A stretch of 64,000 bases of DNA from Gloeopeniophorella convolvens (GCA_022496205.1 WTXD01000007.1:186001-250000), one strand, 5' to 3'. Counted from the first letter of the stretch, positions 33,551-44,913 are shown. The notes: a model not told the origin generated them from the sequence alone. Made by a program: numbers and translations.

Positions 33551-34333
33551 ATGACTACCACTCCAGGGAAGACCGCAGAGGACCTCCAGGCGTTACCTGA
33601 ACGTCCCTCTGCTCCGCTGCGTACGGAGACGTTCCGCGGGTCTCGACCGGACGTCGCAGGGCCAGACTCTGTCGAGCCCCCGTTCCCCCTCTTCTTATCT
33701 GGCCCAGTTCAGAGAGGGTTTGGAAGAGGCGGAAAAGACCTGGGCTGCCCGACAGGTGAGCATCTTGGTTACTGTAGTCGTCTTCGTTGCCAATCTAACT
33801 CTTAACTCCGCACTACAGCGAACCTCCCAGATGAGTCGATCACTCCAATGAGCAGTGTATGTAAACCGGGAGTCTACTTCGGCTATGCGCAAGTGTATGG
33901 CTTGAGTGGCCAGGAGGGTAAAGTACACCCGATGGTGATGAGTCTCGGGTGGAACCCCTTTTACAAGAACGAACGGTTGACCGCAGTACGCTCGTCGCAT
34001 TCCGACATCAACATGGCCCTCACCGAGATCTACATCGCAGGAAATTCACGTCATGCATCGTTTTAAGTCTGACTTCTACGGTCATGACATGCAAGCCGTT
34101 GTCCTTGGCTACATTCGTCCCGAGTTGGACTACACATCTAGAGGTCTGCTCACTACCACGACTATCACAGACATATCGAGCTGATATCGCTCGGACTATC
34201 AGAGGCTCTCATAGAAGATATCGAAACGGACAAGCGTGTGGCGCTCAAATCGTTGTCTCGCGAGGCTTACATGAAATTCGGAGTTGATCCCAACTCCAAC
34301 CATGACGCTCATGAGGAGAGGGCTTTGCTATGA
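33551..34333 (+). CDS. FMN1: Riboflavin kinase
   Basis: Phosphorylates riboflavin with ATP to FMN. Four exons. The spliced protein shows [20 protein letters not shown], then [11 protein letters not shown]. The latter contains the PTAN motif, with Thr-Asn binding the Mg-ATP phosphates. [45 protein letters not shown], and the C-terminal [17 protein letters not shown] follow. The GWNPxYxN and catalytic Glu (AEIHV) region is intact after splicing out an intron ending at the GAAATT acceptor. Ends at 34333 after [11 protein letters not shown]. Length matches eukaryotic monofunctional enzymes. Secure. Confidence 0.94.
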
Positions 34334-34871
34334 AGTGCAGCGTCGTGTATTCTTGCTGTATGGGTGGGTAATATATGTCTTCTTACAGCTTTTTACCTGT
34401 ACATGCTCCACCCTCGTCGTGGTGCGGAATCAGTAATAGCACCTGATACCATTTGCTACAATTGACAGGTTCCACCCTGGCGCCAGTGTCACTAGATTGT
34501 TTATAGACATCCGTCATCCTAGCACTGGCGGGGGAGCGCTTCGGGCACTGCATTTGTATCGCACCTTGTGACTTACTCTTCTCCATCCCGCGACATGCAT
34601 TTTTTTCATGAAAAAGCCACTATAGCAGAGTCATCAGAGGGAAATATCGCTCGCTAGCCTCCCCAGTCGGTGCTACGGGAAGAGAAGTGAGGACAGAGAG
34701 GACAGAGCTCATTCTAGAGGTCCCCGAAGCAAGGAGTGACCGCGAGTGAATCAGGTGATAGGGCCCGTTGCTCACGTGACTCTCCCACGCCACCTGTTCC
34801 AAGCCCCGATAAGTTACGCTCTTGCTTCCGCTCCGCGGCTTGGGACTCATCTCTACTGTCACTGTCTAGCC
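34334..34871. other. Intergenic, promoter of CWC21
   Basis: These 538 bp contain no convincing gene; a minus-strand 80-codon ORF at 34620-34862 has no recognisable content. A perfect TCACGTGA palindrome lies at 34772-34779. Confidence 0.4.
34773..34778. promoter_or_regulatory. CACGTG E-box upstream of CWC21
   Basis: The core of the 8-bp palindrome TCACGTGA, 94 bp before the CWC21 ATG. One of five promoter copies in this window. Confidence 0.45.
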
Positions 34872-36099
34872 ATGTATAATGGTATCGGTCTCACTACGCC
34901 TCGTGGAAGGTATGTTCTTTTTCGCTCTCTGATTCCCTCAGCTGCCTGATTTTGTTTCTTTCCCAGCGGCACGAATGGCTACGTAGTTCGCAACCTGTCC
35001 GTGTTGCGGAGTCGAGACACACAAAGTGACCGTGCAAATGCGTGGGATGCTGCGCCACCAAAACACAGAGAGCCAGACAAGGAAATTCTCGAACATGAAA
35101 GAAAGAGAAAAGTAGAGGTCAAATGCTTGGAGCTCCAACTGGAGTTGGAAGAAAAAGAGTAAGCGAACTTCAACTGTCATTGTTCCATCTCATTTCCGTT
35201 ATAGCTTTGAAGAAGACGAAATTGAGCGTCAGGTAACTGCTCTTAGGGAACGCTTGCTATCTATGCTTCCGCCGCCCACGTCTGTAAAGTCTCTCAAACC
35301 GTCAGACACGCATGCGCTTGCAGCCGCAAAGAAGGTTGAACTGAACAAAATGGCCTCGGCTCTCGGTACACGTTCCGACTATACCGAGGGCGATGCCTTC
35401 AACAAGGAGAAGCAGGAAGAATTGCGGCTCAAGCGTATGGTAGAGAGGGAGGAGCGCGATCAGCGCCGCGAAGAGGAACGTAAGCGGCTGGCAGAGCAGA
35501 AGGAGAAGTGGGAACAGGAGAGGAGAGAGAAGGAACGCTTGAGAAGAAGAGAGGAGGACATGAGGCGTCGAGAGAGGCGCAGCAGAAGTCCAATGCGACG
35601 TGCAATGCCTCCCCCGCCATCCCCGCGTCGTCGCCGACCCTCCTCACGATCGCCGTCACCGCCTCCTCGACGGCGCCGCTACGATTCGCGTTCCCCGGGT
35701 CGTGACCGCCGCGACCTCAAGTCTCCTCCGCGCAGGCCATCTCCCCCTCCTCATCGCCGCGGCTCACCTTCCCCCTCCCGGGCCCGACCTGCATCCCGGC
35801 CTCTGTCGCACTCCCCGCCGCCTCGCTCTCGCATGGACCGTGACAGGGCCCCGCCGCCACCTCGACAGAGGTCCATCTCTCCCCCTCGCCGTCGCGAGAG
35901 GACTGTCTCGCGTTCGCCACCTCCACGCGACTATACACCTTCACCGCGCGGTGGCAGTCCAGTGAGGGGAAGGTCGCCCATGGACGATCGGCGCTCGGAA
36001 TCGCCTCCCCGGGGCAGGTCTAGGCGGTCTGCATCTGCTAGTTCAGGATCAAACATGAGTGTAAGCTCGCGAAGCTCTCGCAGTCGAAGCAGGGATTGA
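34872..36099 (+). CDS. CWC21: Pre-mRNA splicing factor Cwc21/SRm300-type
   Basis: Spliceosome component. It begins with the exact cwf21 pattern [12 protein letters not shown], then [12 protein letters not shown] (GTSGYVxRNLS in the family). The cwf21 helix follows: [24 protein letters not shown], then [18 protein letters not shown]. The middle is a long charged coiled coil, and the C-terminal ~170 residues are Arg/Ser/Pro-rich (RS domain), as in SRRM2. Yeast Cwc21 binds Prp8 and Snu114 near the catalytic centre. Three or four exons; the RS part is a single open exon to 36099. Secure. Confidence 0.93.
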
Positions 36100-36655
36100 G
36101 CTATTCGGTGTTACCCATTGTAACGTGGGCTATATTGTACCCAGGTTGTGCACGTTTCACGTGCCACATTTTGCTCACCAAAAGTATTGCACTTGAATTC
36201 GATGAGTTATACAATGTTGCTCTCCAGATTGAGTGATGTATGGATTGGGATTGGGATTGGTGAAGTCACGGAGGCGGAACATAATCGAGCCGAAGTAGCC
36301 GGCACCGGTGCAGAGCGTTAAGAACGGTGGTCTCCCGTCTGCTGACCCTGCATCAGTTTTCTCCTTCTCATCCTCTCCGCAAGTTGGCCCTCGAGGTAGG
36401 CTCGTTGGTGGTCTCAATGTCCTCTCCTCACTTAATTGTGCTGAACAGCTCTTGCATCATCTCCGCACCGAACCAAGCGTCTAGCTGACGAATCTTCGAC
36501 TTCGCCATACTCGGTTTCGGTACGCCTCCCGACTGCTAACGAAACAATCGTACTCACCGCACCGACGTTCTTCAGCTAGGATAGATAACGTGTCAACGCA
36601 TTCACGACCAATACATACCTTGCATCCCATAGAAGAGATCCCTTAGAGCCTTGCC
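36100..36655. other. Intergenic region with a possible small minus-strand gene
   Basis: Between CWC21 and the thioesterase. On the minus strand, 36630 to 36423 can be read through two introns around an 18-nt exon (LKNVGA) to the well-formed peptide IRQLDAWFGAEMMQEL, ending FSTIK. I do not recognise it. One of the introns would be only 25 nt, and its start would be 25 bp from the thioesterase ATG. I therefore do not call a CDS. A (GGATTG)3-like repeat lies at 36242-36260. Confidence 0.3.
36242..36260. repeat. Short GGATTG tandem repeat
   Basis: Three copies of GGATTG in the 3' flank of CWC21. It resembles but does not match the fungal telomere unit TTAGGG. Confidence 0.7.
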
Positions 36656-37721
36656 ATGTTCCGACTTCCTTTCCGACGAGTCCCAACTTGGTCAGGCGTA
36701 CGCCCCTTCGCGTCATCTGCGTCCACTTCCTCTCCGACATCGTCGCGTGTTCTGCGCACGTTACGCTATGCGTCCTTGGCCATCACTGCGGGGACCGGCG
36801 TGTACACAGTTGGTGCCTTATACCCGCCCACCCTTTTGACCTTCATCTCGCCGCGCCCCGCACCTCCCCCGCCGGACCCTGATCTCCCTGAGACCAAAGC
36901 TTATGTTGCAGCTCTTGAGGAGCAATTGCTCCAGTTGCCACTTCTGCTGGAACATCGCGCGACCGAGAACTCGGAAGAGTGGTACGAGACGCGGCCGTAC
37001 ATTTCTCTCCCGGAGGAACGCCGCGTCAACAATTTGACTGCGGGCGCGTTGCGTGGCCCTGGACGCCTCGCCCTGCCACCCCTGGTTCGGGCACGCCGGG
37101 ATGAGTCGGAGAACCTTATCATCGTACATGTGGGGCGGGGCCTGTGCGGGCACGACGGCATTGTACATGGAGGCCTGCTTGCGACGCTTTTGGATGAGGC
37201 CCTTGCGCGGGTGGTAAGTGTTAATCATGTTCTTGGTTTGCTAGACCGCCGCTAACTCGGTGTTTCCCCGTAGGCTACGCAGAATCTTCCTGAAAAGATC
37301 GGCGTGACAGCCAATCTGACGGTCAATTATCGTGCGCCTACCCGCGCGGAACAGGTTAGTGCTTATCATCTTGCACAATGTCCGAACATGAATGATGTGA
37401 CCCCGATTTAGTTCATCGTTTTCAGGATCAAGTTGTTAGAAGCCAAGGGTCGCAAGACGCGGGTCCAAGGCAGAGTCGAAGATCTTGACGGTAACCTGCT
37501 CGCAGATGCCACGTAAGTTCGTTCAGTCACTGGACGCTTCACCCTGGGCTGATCGCCACGACTATAGCGCGACTTTTGTTCAGCCAAAGTACGCGAAGTT
37601 CCTTAACAAGAACGTCGTTCTTGAGCGAATCGGAGAGCGGCCTGCCGTAGAGCAATCGAAGCGTTCACCTGAGGAGGTTTTGCCACGCCCTGTGGCGTTA
37701 TCCGCGCAGAAGACTGCATGA
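36656..37721 (+). CDS. Hotdog-fold thioesterase, probably mitochondrial
   Basis: Thioesterase-superfamily protein (PaaI/THEM4-like). A strong mitochondrial presequence (MFRLPFRRVPTWSGVRPFASS) precedes a hydrophobic segment (SLAITAGTGVYTVGALYPP) and a linker helix. The hotdog core has GRGLCGHDGIVHGGLLATLLDEAL, the helix motif HGGxxxxLxDE of the family. VTANLTVNYRAPTRAEQ, then EAKGRKTRVQGRVED and an ATFVQPK block follow. The introns after ALARV, RAEQ and LADAT all restore this order. Such proteins hydrolyse acyl-CoA; substrate not predictable. Followed on the same strand by ARG8 and HEM1. Confidence 0.85.
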
Positions 37722-38074
37722 GGTTGAACGTTGCACAGAGCTGGCACGGTGGCTTCGCAGACGGTTTACGATCTTCTTTAAATACTGAGTAGTACATTAC
37801 AGTACGGTGCTTACCATAACTATAGCAAGGTAATTGAGCGTTGGAGCAAAGGGACGAGTTGCGCGAGATGTATTACGCCGCCGAGATAGGCGCCCACTGC
37901 TGGCCGTTGGCTTTATTTTTGATGGCTTCGGCTGTGACTAGTTGTCTCGTATATGAACTGAGCGTGTCCACCGACTTCACGTTACTTCGTGTTCTGCCTG
38001 GCGAACCCTGAACCTCGGCCTGCAGGTAGGAAGAGTACATATTGACCTCACCGCCCTCGTTAGCCTGCCAAACT
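37722..38074. other. Intergenic region
   Basis: These 353 bp lie between the thioesterase stop and the ARG8 ATG. No gene or strong motif was seen. Confidence 0.35.
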
Positions 38075-39943
38075 ATGCTGCGCCCAATTCCCCGCCAAGC
38101 GCATCGCGCATTGAAGCTTCTGAGTAGCCGTCCACCCTTGGCTCGCTACGCCTCGTCTGCTGCGTCCGGGATACACTCTGAGGTGAGTCCTCTGCTAGCC
38201 CTCTGCGTGTGTCGGTGCTCATCGTACTCGAGTCTTCGCCGCGGCCGGTGTCAACCCTCCCGAATGCACCGAGCACAGCATACACTACAGTCTCACATCC
38301 TATCCCCGATCCTGCACAAAGCGTCCTGACGCGTCGAACACTAGAGCTTGCACAAAAATACATTCTTCCAGTCTATGCTCGCCCACCCATCGCGTTCGAG
38401 CACGGGAAGGGGAGCTGGGTCTGGGACTACGATGGACGCAAGTACCTCGACTTTTCCGCTGGCATCGCGGTCAACGCGCTGGGACATGCGGACGAGGGCG
38501 TCTCTGAGGCAAGTCATTGGCTGTTTGAGGGCTCATGATGTACGATGCAATGCTGATGCTGCCCGGAAATGCAGGTGCTGGGATCACAGTCGAACAAGCT
38601 CCTGCATACCTCAAACGCGTTCTACAATGAACCAGCTGGGGCGCTCGCATCACTCCTCGTGACACTCACGCAGCGCGAAGGTGGTTTAGGCTACCCGGCG
38701 GGCGCAACACAACCCGTGAGCACACCCGGTGCTAAAGTATTCTTCTCGAATTCGGGTACCGAGGCCAACGAGGGGGCCCTGAAGGTGGCACGGAAAGTGG
38801 GTAAAGACCGCGGAGGTGCCAGCAAGACAGAAATTGTCTGTTTCCAGCAATCATTCCACGGACGATCACTGGGTGCACTTTCGGTCACCTCGAATAGCAA
38901 ATATCAAGACCCTTTCATGCCACTCATTCCTGGTGTGCGTGTTGGCAAGCTAAACCAGTACGAGGGCATAGAGGATTTGGTCAACGACAACACGTGCGCT
39001 GTGATCGTCGAGCCCATACAAGGTGAAGGTGGGATCAACGCTGCGGACATCCAGTGGATGCGCAAGTTGGTGCAGCGTACGCGGGAGGTCGGCGCGGTCA
39101 TCATTTTTGATGAGATTCAGGTGAGCTTAAGCTTCCTTCTTAGCATCCTGGTGAGGTGATCAGTTGGGCGACGTGTTGATGTCTGACCGGTCGCCGGAGC
39201 GTGCGGAGTTGGGGAAACGAGTAGCGCCCCGTGGCGCCGCCATGGCCTAATGGCTTCAGAGAATCGGGCGCTCCGAGTATAGATCTTGGTTCCTGGAATC
39301 ATTCTCCCTCGTCTCCCAATCGCGCGAACTGCATTGCTAACCGCGTGCGCATAGTGCGGACTGTACAGAACCGGAACATTATGGGCCCACTCCGCATGGC
39401 CAGTGGAATGTCATCCTGACATCGTGACCATGGCAAAGCCGCTGGCCAACGGTTATCCCGTTGGGGCAGTGTTGATTCGAGATGTCGTGGCTGAAACGAT
39501 GACCGCAGGTACGGATGTTCCCAGGTTGCTGAGAGCGGTGCGGTAACCTGTGAGACTCAGGTACCCACGGGACGACGTTTGGAGGGTCGCCTCTAGCCTG
39601 TGCAGTCGGACTCCATGTCCTGAGCCGGCTAAGCGAGCCTGAGTTCGTCTCCCATCTGATGGAGATGTCGGCCTTTCTGCTCGCTCGGTTGGAGATGGTT
39701 GCTGGCTGGTTTCCAAAACTGGTCGGAGAGATCCGCGGGCGCGGCCTGATTGTTGGACTGGGTCTGCTTCGCGAAGGCGACCCGCAACGACTGGTCGAAC
39801 TCGCGCGGGAGCGAGGAGTGCTACTTTTGACTGCGGGTACGGACTGTGTGAGACTCGTGCCGAGCCTGAACGTTACGCGGGAGGAGGTGTCGCATGCGGT
39901 GGACGTGATCGAGAGCTGCTTGGGCGTTATGGGGAAAGCCTAG
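38075..39943 (+). CDS. ARG8: Acetylornithine aminotransferase, mitochondrial
   Basis: PLP enzyme of mitochondrial arginine synthesis. It converts N-acetylglutamate semialdehyde to N-acetylornithine. Presequence [20 protein letters not shown]. Core landmarks are [60 protein letters not shown], and the PLP Asp in VIIFDEIQ. The PLP-lysine segment [13 protein letters not shown] and [14 protein letters not shown] follow. One long intron (39121-39353, 233 nt) separates DEIQ from CGLYRTG. The usual Gly of CGLGRTG is Tyr here. ATG at 38075. End GKA at 39943, 112 bp before HEM1. Confidence 0.94.
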
Positions 39944-40055
39944 ACAGCCAATCGGGTCCTTTGTAATTCCGATGGAAATTCGGGCACCATCCCCGTGATA
40001 TAAGCCGACTCATCATCTCTTTCTTGTCCCCCGTCCGCACATCTCTCTCGTCTCA

Positions 40056-42197
40056 ATGGACAAGCTCTCCTCGCTCTCAAAGTTCACCACCGCGTGTCCC
40101 TACCTCGGCCGCACCAAGGCCTCTTCTCTCCGCACCCTCTGCACATCTGCCTCGCCGCGCTTCCCTAGCCTCACAAGGCTCACTGAGAAGGCGACAGAAT
40201 GCCCCGTCATGGGCGCTGCCCTTGCTAAACGCTCTGGCCAGATGGTCCAGGGCTTCGCCAGCGTTGCAGGCAACGTCGACGTCGTCCAGATTCACAAGGA
40301 CAAAGGCGTAGATGTCGGTTCCGACAATATTGAGAAGTGCCCCCATGCCAGCAAGGCCCTCGCTGCGGCCAGGATGGCTGAAGAGCTTGGTGCTGCAAAG
40401 AAACGCAGCGATGCCCTCAAGGCTGCCAAGGCTGCCCACCAGGCCGCTGCCTCCCAGGCCGCTCAGGCGACTGCTTCCAAGTGCCCCGTCCACGCTGGGG
40501 GTTTTGACTACGAGCAGTTCTACACCGAGGAGTTGCAGAAGAAACATGACGACAAGTCTTACCGCTACTTCAACACCATCAACAGGCTTGCGACCAAGTT
40601 CCCCGTCGCGCACACTGCCGACACCAAGACCGAGGTCGAGGTCTGGTGCGCTAATGATTACCTCGGCATGGGGAACAACCCTGTTGTGCTCGAGACCATG
40701 CAGTGCGTTCATTTTCTTCGTCTCTAACGATCATGTCTCACTCCACGGACGTCTAGCCGCACCCTTGACAAGTACGGACATGGCGCTGGCGGTACACGCA
40801 ATATTGCCGGCAATGGTTCCTGGCACCTCAACCTCGAGAAGGAGCTAGCAGCCCTCCACCGCAAGCCCGCAGCGCTTGTCTTCTCTTCTTGCTATGTCGC
40901 GAATGACGCGACGCTCTCCACGCTTGGTTCAAAGCTGCCTGGCTGCGTCTACTTCTCTGACTCGTCCAACCACGCGTCGATGATCCAGGGCATCCGTCAT
41001 TCGGGTGCGAAGAAGGTCATTTGGAAACACAACGACCTCCAAGACCTCGAGAACAAGCTGAAGGAATGGCCGAAAGATACTCCCAAAATCATCGCGTTTG
41101 AGAGCGTCTATTCTATGTGCGGCAGCGTCGGCCCGATCAAAGAAATTTGCGACCTGGCCGAAAAATACGGCGCCATCACCTTCCTGGATGAAGTACGTTC
41201 CTATCTGCCGTCATCATCGAGCGCATGACTGACCCTCGGTCTTCTGTAGGTCCATGCCGTCGGGCTCTATGGCCCTCGTGGCGCAGGTGTCGCGGAGCAC
41301 CTCGATTATGAGGCCCACAAGGCCGCTGGCCAATCGCCGGAACCCATTCCCGGCACGGTCATGGATCGCATCGACATTATCACCGGCACTCTTGGCAAGG
41401 CGTATGGCGCCGTCGGCGGATACATTGCTGGCTCCGCTAAGTTCATTGACACGATTCGGTCTTACGCTCCTGGCTTTATCTTCACCACTTCGCTCCCTCC
41501 TGTCACGGTCGCCGGTGCCCACGCTTCCATCGTTTACCAGAAGACCTACAATGGCGACCGTCAACTCATGCAATGGAATGTTCGAGAGGTGAAGAAACGC
41601 TTTGCCGATCGCGGCATCCCCGTCGTCCCCGGACCCAGCCATATCGTACCCGTTCTTATCGGCGATGCTGTCCAGGCTAGACAAGCGTCCGACTACCTCC
41701 TCCAGACGCATAGCATCTACGTTCAGGCCATCAACTTCCCCACTGTCGCGCGCGGCGAAGAGCGCCTCCGGTTCACGATCACACCCGGCCACACCGCCGA
41801 ACAGCTCGAGCGCGTTGTCGCTGCAGTTGATGACACGTTTACAACCCTTGGTATCAAGCGCGAGGCCGACTGGACTGCTATTGGTGGGCGCTGTGGCGTT
41901 GGCAGTGATGTCAAGGAAACCGTCACGCCCATCTGGAACGACAAGCAACTCGACCTGACAGGACCCGCTGAGCTCGCTCCCAAGACCCGGCGCGCGGGAG
42001 AGCCGCGCAAGGTTGATTCGCATGCAATTTCGGTCGCCCGGCAGCAGTTCGACGATCTGCTCGGCCCCGCTGGTGTTCGCGATGTTTTGGCTCCCGCCCG
42101 TACTGCAAGTATCTCAGGCCTTCGCATGAGGACGGGCACGGCTGGACGTCGTCCTCTCGAGGTCCCAGCCGCGGTGCCTCTCTCCGCTACCGCCTAG
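40056..42197 (+). CDS. HEM1: 5-aminolevulinate synthase, mitochondrial
   Basis: First enzyme of haem synthesis: glycine + succinyl-CoA to 5-aminolevulinate, PLP-dependent, mitochondrial matrix. Three exons. The N-terminal ~150 residues form a targeting region with four Cys-Pro motifs at residues 14, 49, 95 and 143 (ACPYL, ECPVM, KCPHA, KCPVH), candidate haem regulatory motifs. The core shows [76 protein letters not shown], and the PLP lysine in [10 protein letters not shown]-terminal extension past residue 550 is fungal-like. All junctions restore conserved sequence. Very secure. Confidence 0.96.
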
Positions 42198-42512
42198 TTT
42201 GTTCCATATCGCAGCGGTCGTTCGTCGTCGTTAGCAAATCGCAGTTACATGTTCTTGTCGCTTTACACCCTTGTGCGCGTCACTTCTGTTTCTCTACTCG
42301 GTTCGGACTACGAACATGTAGGACCGGGTCTGCTGGTGGCATTGCAATACATGTTGCTATAGCAGTTGTTCTCGTACATCCATGAGCCATCCGCGAGAGT
42401 CAAGTTGCGCCGCCAGTATCAGTCTATGTCATAAGTGCTCCCAGCACCATCAGCAAGACAGCTAATGCCGAAACCTCGGGTGGCCAAGAATATGCCGTGT
42501 TGTCAGCCAGTT
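42198..42512. other. Convergent 3' intergenic region
   Basis: These 315 bp lie between the HEM1 and WKF-protein stops. No gene seen. Confidence 0.35.
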
Positions 42513-43659
42513 TCACAAACCCTCGAGAACACGAAGCAGAGCACGCGCTCTGGTACGAGCGTCAGTATCATCTATAGGTGGTGTTGCTGCCTCCGTTGCG
42601 GGGGCCGTTCCGGGAGTGACTACTTCAGGCGCAATCTCCTCGCCGTCTGCAGTCGCACGAGATTCTTCTGTGGCGAGGGTTTTACACTTCTCCAATAGTT
42701 TCTGGAACGAATGATGTTGGAAGGTCGTTAAGATCGATGAGCACAGAGCACGCACTTCACGACTAGCGCCCTGGAGACTGGCCATATAATGACCTAGGAG
42801 CTGATCGTATTTTGGTGGGATCTATACAGTATTGGATCAACAAGAGAGAGAGTTGGCTGCGCATTCCGGGGACGATGCATATCGTGGACGCACAGATGAA
42901 GACCAGAGGTTCCGGATGAGCCAGTTTTGTCGCGCTTTCTTGAACTTCCAGTTAGGTGGGTCGGAGCAGTGAGTATATGCGTAGGACAACGCTGCAGCCA
43001 ACCGTCAGATACCATGTCCTGCCTGGACTCAAGTATTATGACGCACCCTTCTGAGCTTGCTCAGCCAGCGTTTCATCCCCGCTGGGGTCGCAAACGCCTT
43101 CAAGGTGAGGACGCTTCTTGCGCAACTTTTTCTCGCGCGACTTCTTGGTGATCCCGTCATCGGATTCGTTCTTTGCTTCACTGTCCTTCGACTTTTTGGT
43201 CTTGTCTTTTTTCCTTGTGGCTTTCTCGTGCTTGTTCTCCTCAGTCACGGCGGTGGGCACATCCAGGACGATAGGAATATCATCCACTGCCTTGTCCTTT
43301 TTCCTCCGCTTCTTCTCCTTTGGGGGCTCGTCGCCTTGAGGCGCATCCGCGGCCACCGTGTCCACCTTCCGCTTCCTCTTGCGAAGTTTTGTTTCAGATT
43401 CAGATATTTCCCCGCCCGGATTGTTTTCAGTGATATGGCTTTCCATGCCATTGGCTGTATCGGCATCGGCGTCTGCGGATGCTGCCTTAGATTTCTTGGA
43501 CTTCTTCACTTTCTTCTCGGTTTGAGCATCCTTGTCTGAGATCGCCTTCCCACGTCGCTCCTTTGACTTCTTCGTTGATGTCTCAGGGAGTGCGCTCTCC
43601 GGGTCCTGTGCAAGGCTGGACCGTTTGTGCCGTTTTGAGGCGGCTTCGATGGCCGTCAT
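42513..43659 (-). CDS. WKF-domain protein (C7orf50-like), probably nucleolar
   Basis: A long Lys/Glu-rich N-terminal region (KKVKKSKKSKAAS, LRKRKRKVD, KEKKRRKKDKA) with several nucleolar-type basic patches. After an intron the WKF domain follows: ALSYAYTH, PNWKFKKARQNWLIRNLW. After another intron come IPPKYDQLLGHYMASLQGASRE and HHSFQKLLEKCKTL. WKFNKARQNWLIRNIW is the defining motif of the family, whose members associate with ribosome biogenesis factors; exact role unknown. Three exons, ATG at 43659, stop at 42513. Divergent from ARL1 (152 bp). Confidence 0.85.
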
Positions 43660-43727
43660 TACGGAGGTGGGAGGGGAAAGTTCCAGGGACGGTGTAACAG
43701 GTACGCGTCGCGTATGAAACGGTCGAT

Positions 43728-43733
43728 CACGTG
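43728..43733. promoter_or_regulatory. CACGTG E-box in WKF/ARL1 divergent promoter
   Basis: Context GATCACGTGTGGCCGC, closely resembling ATCACGTGGCCGC in the CDT2/LYS12 promoter. An ACGCGT (MCB core) sits 20 bp away at 43703-43708. Confidence 0.45.
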
Positions 43734-43811
43734 TGGCCGCCAGCTTTAAGCGTTGCGTTAACTGGAGACGGGTTTAGTCACCTCCCTCAAGCCAACTTTC
43801 CTCGCCCCCGG

Positions 43812-44694
43812 ATGGGTCTCTCTGTGTCGTCTCTCTTCGGTTCCCTCTCGTCTCTCCTTCGCTGGAGCAAAGACCAGGATGTACGGATACTCATGCTCGG
43901 CCTGGACTCCGCGGGTAAAGTAAGCAACATGCATCGTGACGTATGTGGGGAAACGTACTAATCGAAATTATGTCTTCAGACGACCATCTTGTACAGGTTA
44001 CAGGTACTTTCGAATCATTCTATTCCATTTCTATCTCAAGTGCGCTGTGAAAGATAGGCGAAGTCGTATCAACCATACCCAGTAAGTTACCTTGCATACT
44101 TATCGTACGATCTATGAATTGAGGGTTTTCCCAAGCAATTGGTTTCAATGTAGAGACAGTCCAGGTAGCTATCTCCATATACGAGCTCTTGGCCCATCGA
44201 CTCAACTTCGGGCCACCGTTAGTACAAAAATATTAAGTTCCAGGTGTGGGATTTGGGCGGCCAATCAAGCATCCGGTGAGTTGTGTCTCAGTTCGTAAAG
44301 CACGCGCCTCATGCTTTATTTAGACCATATTGGCGGTGTTATTTCCCGAATACCTCTGCTATCATATATGTGATAGATTCTCGGACCACGCACGCCTAGA
44401 GACTTCCCGGTCCGAATTGCTCACAATGCTCTCAGAAGAGGAGCTTGCTGGTGTCCCGCTTTTAGTATTTTGCAACAAACAAGATGTGGAAAACGCTCTC
44501 AAGCCGGAGGCGATCAGTGAGGAGCTTGGGCTCGCCGGCGGCGAGAAGGGCCGGGACTGGAGTGTACGGGGTAGCTGCGCCGTCAAGGGCGAGGGTATCG
44601 AGGAGGGCCTTGACTGGTACGTGGTAAGTCCTTTCGTGCGCCTTGATGCAATGACCTTTCCACCAGGCTCGTCAATGCAATACAAAAGAAGTAG
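43812..44694 (+). CDS. ARL1: Arf-like GTPase Arl1, with an apparent one-base frameshift
   Basis: Golgi small GTPase of the Arf family that recruits GRIP-domain golgins. It has a myristoylatable Gly2 (MGLSVSSLFGSL), P-loop ILMLGLDSAGKTTILYRLQ, switch I IGEVVSTIP-TIGFNVETVQ, switch II VWDLGGQSSIRPYWRCY, and LLVFCNKQDVENAL (NKQD guanine motif). The end is DWLVNAIQKK. Six or seven very short exons give this without gaps, except at 44379-44382. There SAIIYVIDS and SDHARLETSRSELL lie in different frames. The sequence GATTCTCGGACC lacks one T relative to GATTCTTCGGACC, and the first frame hits a stop (TAG) nine codons on. No splice pair fixes it. Sequence error is likeliest; a real null allele is possible. 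Confidence 0.88.
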
Positions 44695-44913
44695 TGTTGC
44701 ACTCGTTACTTTTCTCATGCTCTTATTATATCTAGCATATTCCCTACTGCGGGAACGGACATTGTAATCCATAGTTTCGATCGTTCATCTGTCTCATCCA
44801 TCTGTTCGGAGCAGGCACCTGTGCGTCTTCTGGCAATTGCACCGACTTGCAAATTACAACATACTACTATAAGTTATCAACACCCCAGGTCCAGTCCCAA
44901 TGAGCATCAACAT

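Noticed and set aside
36242..36260. Interstitial telomere repeat
   Set aside because: GGATTG units do not match TTAGGG and there are only three.
39225..39300. tRNA-like A-box (TGGCCTAATGG) in the ARG8 intron
   Set aside because: No matching B-box or acceptor-stem pairing.
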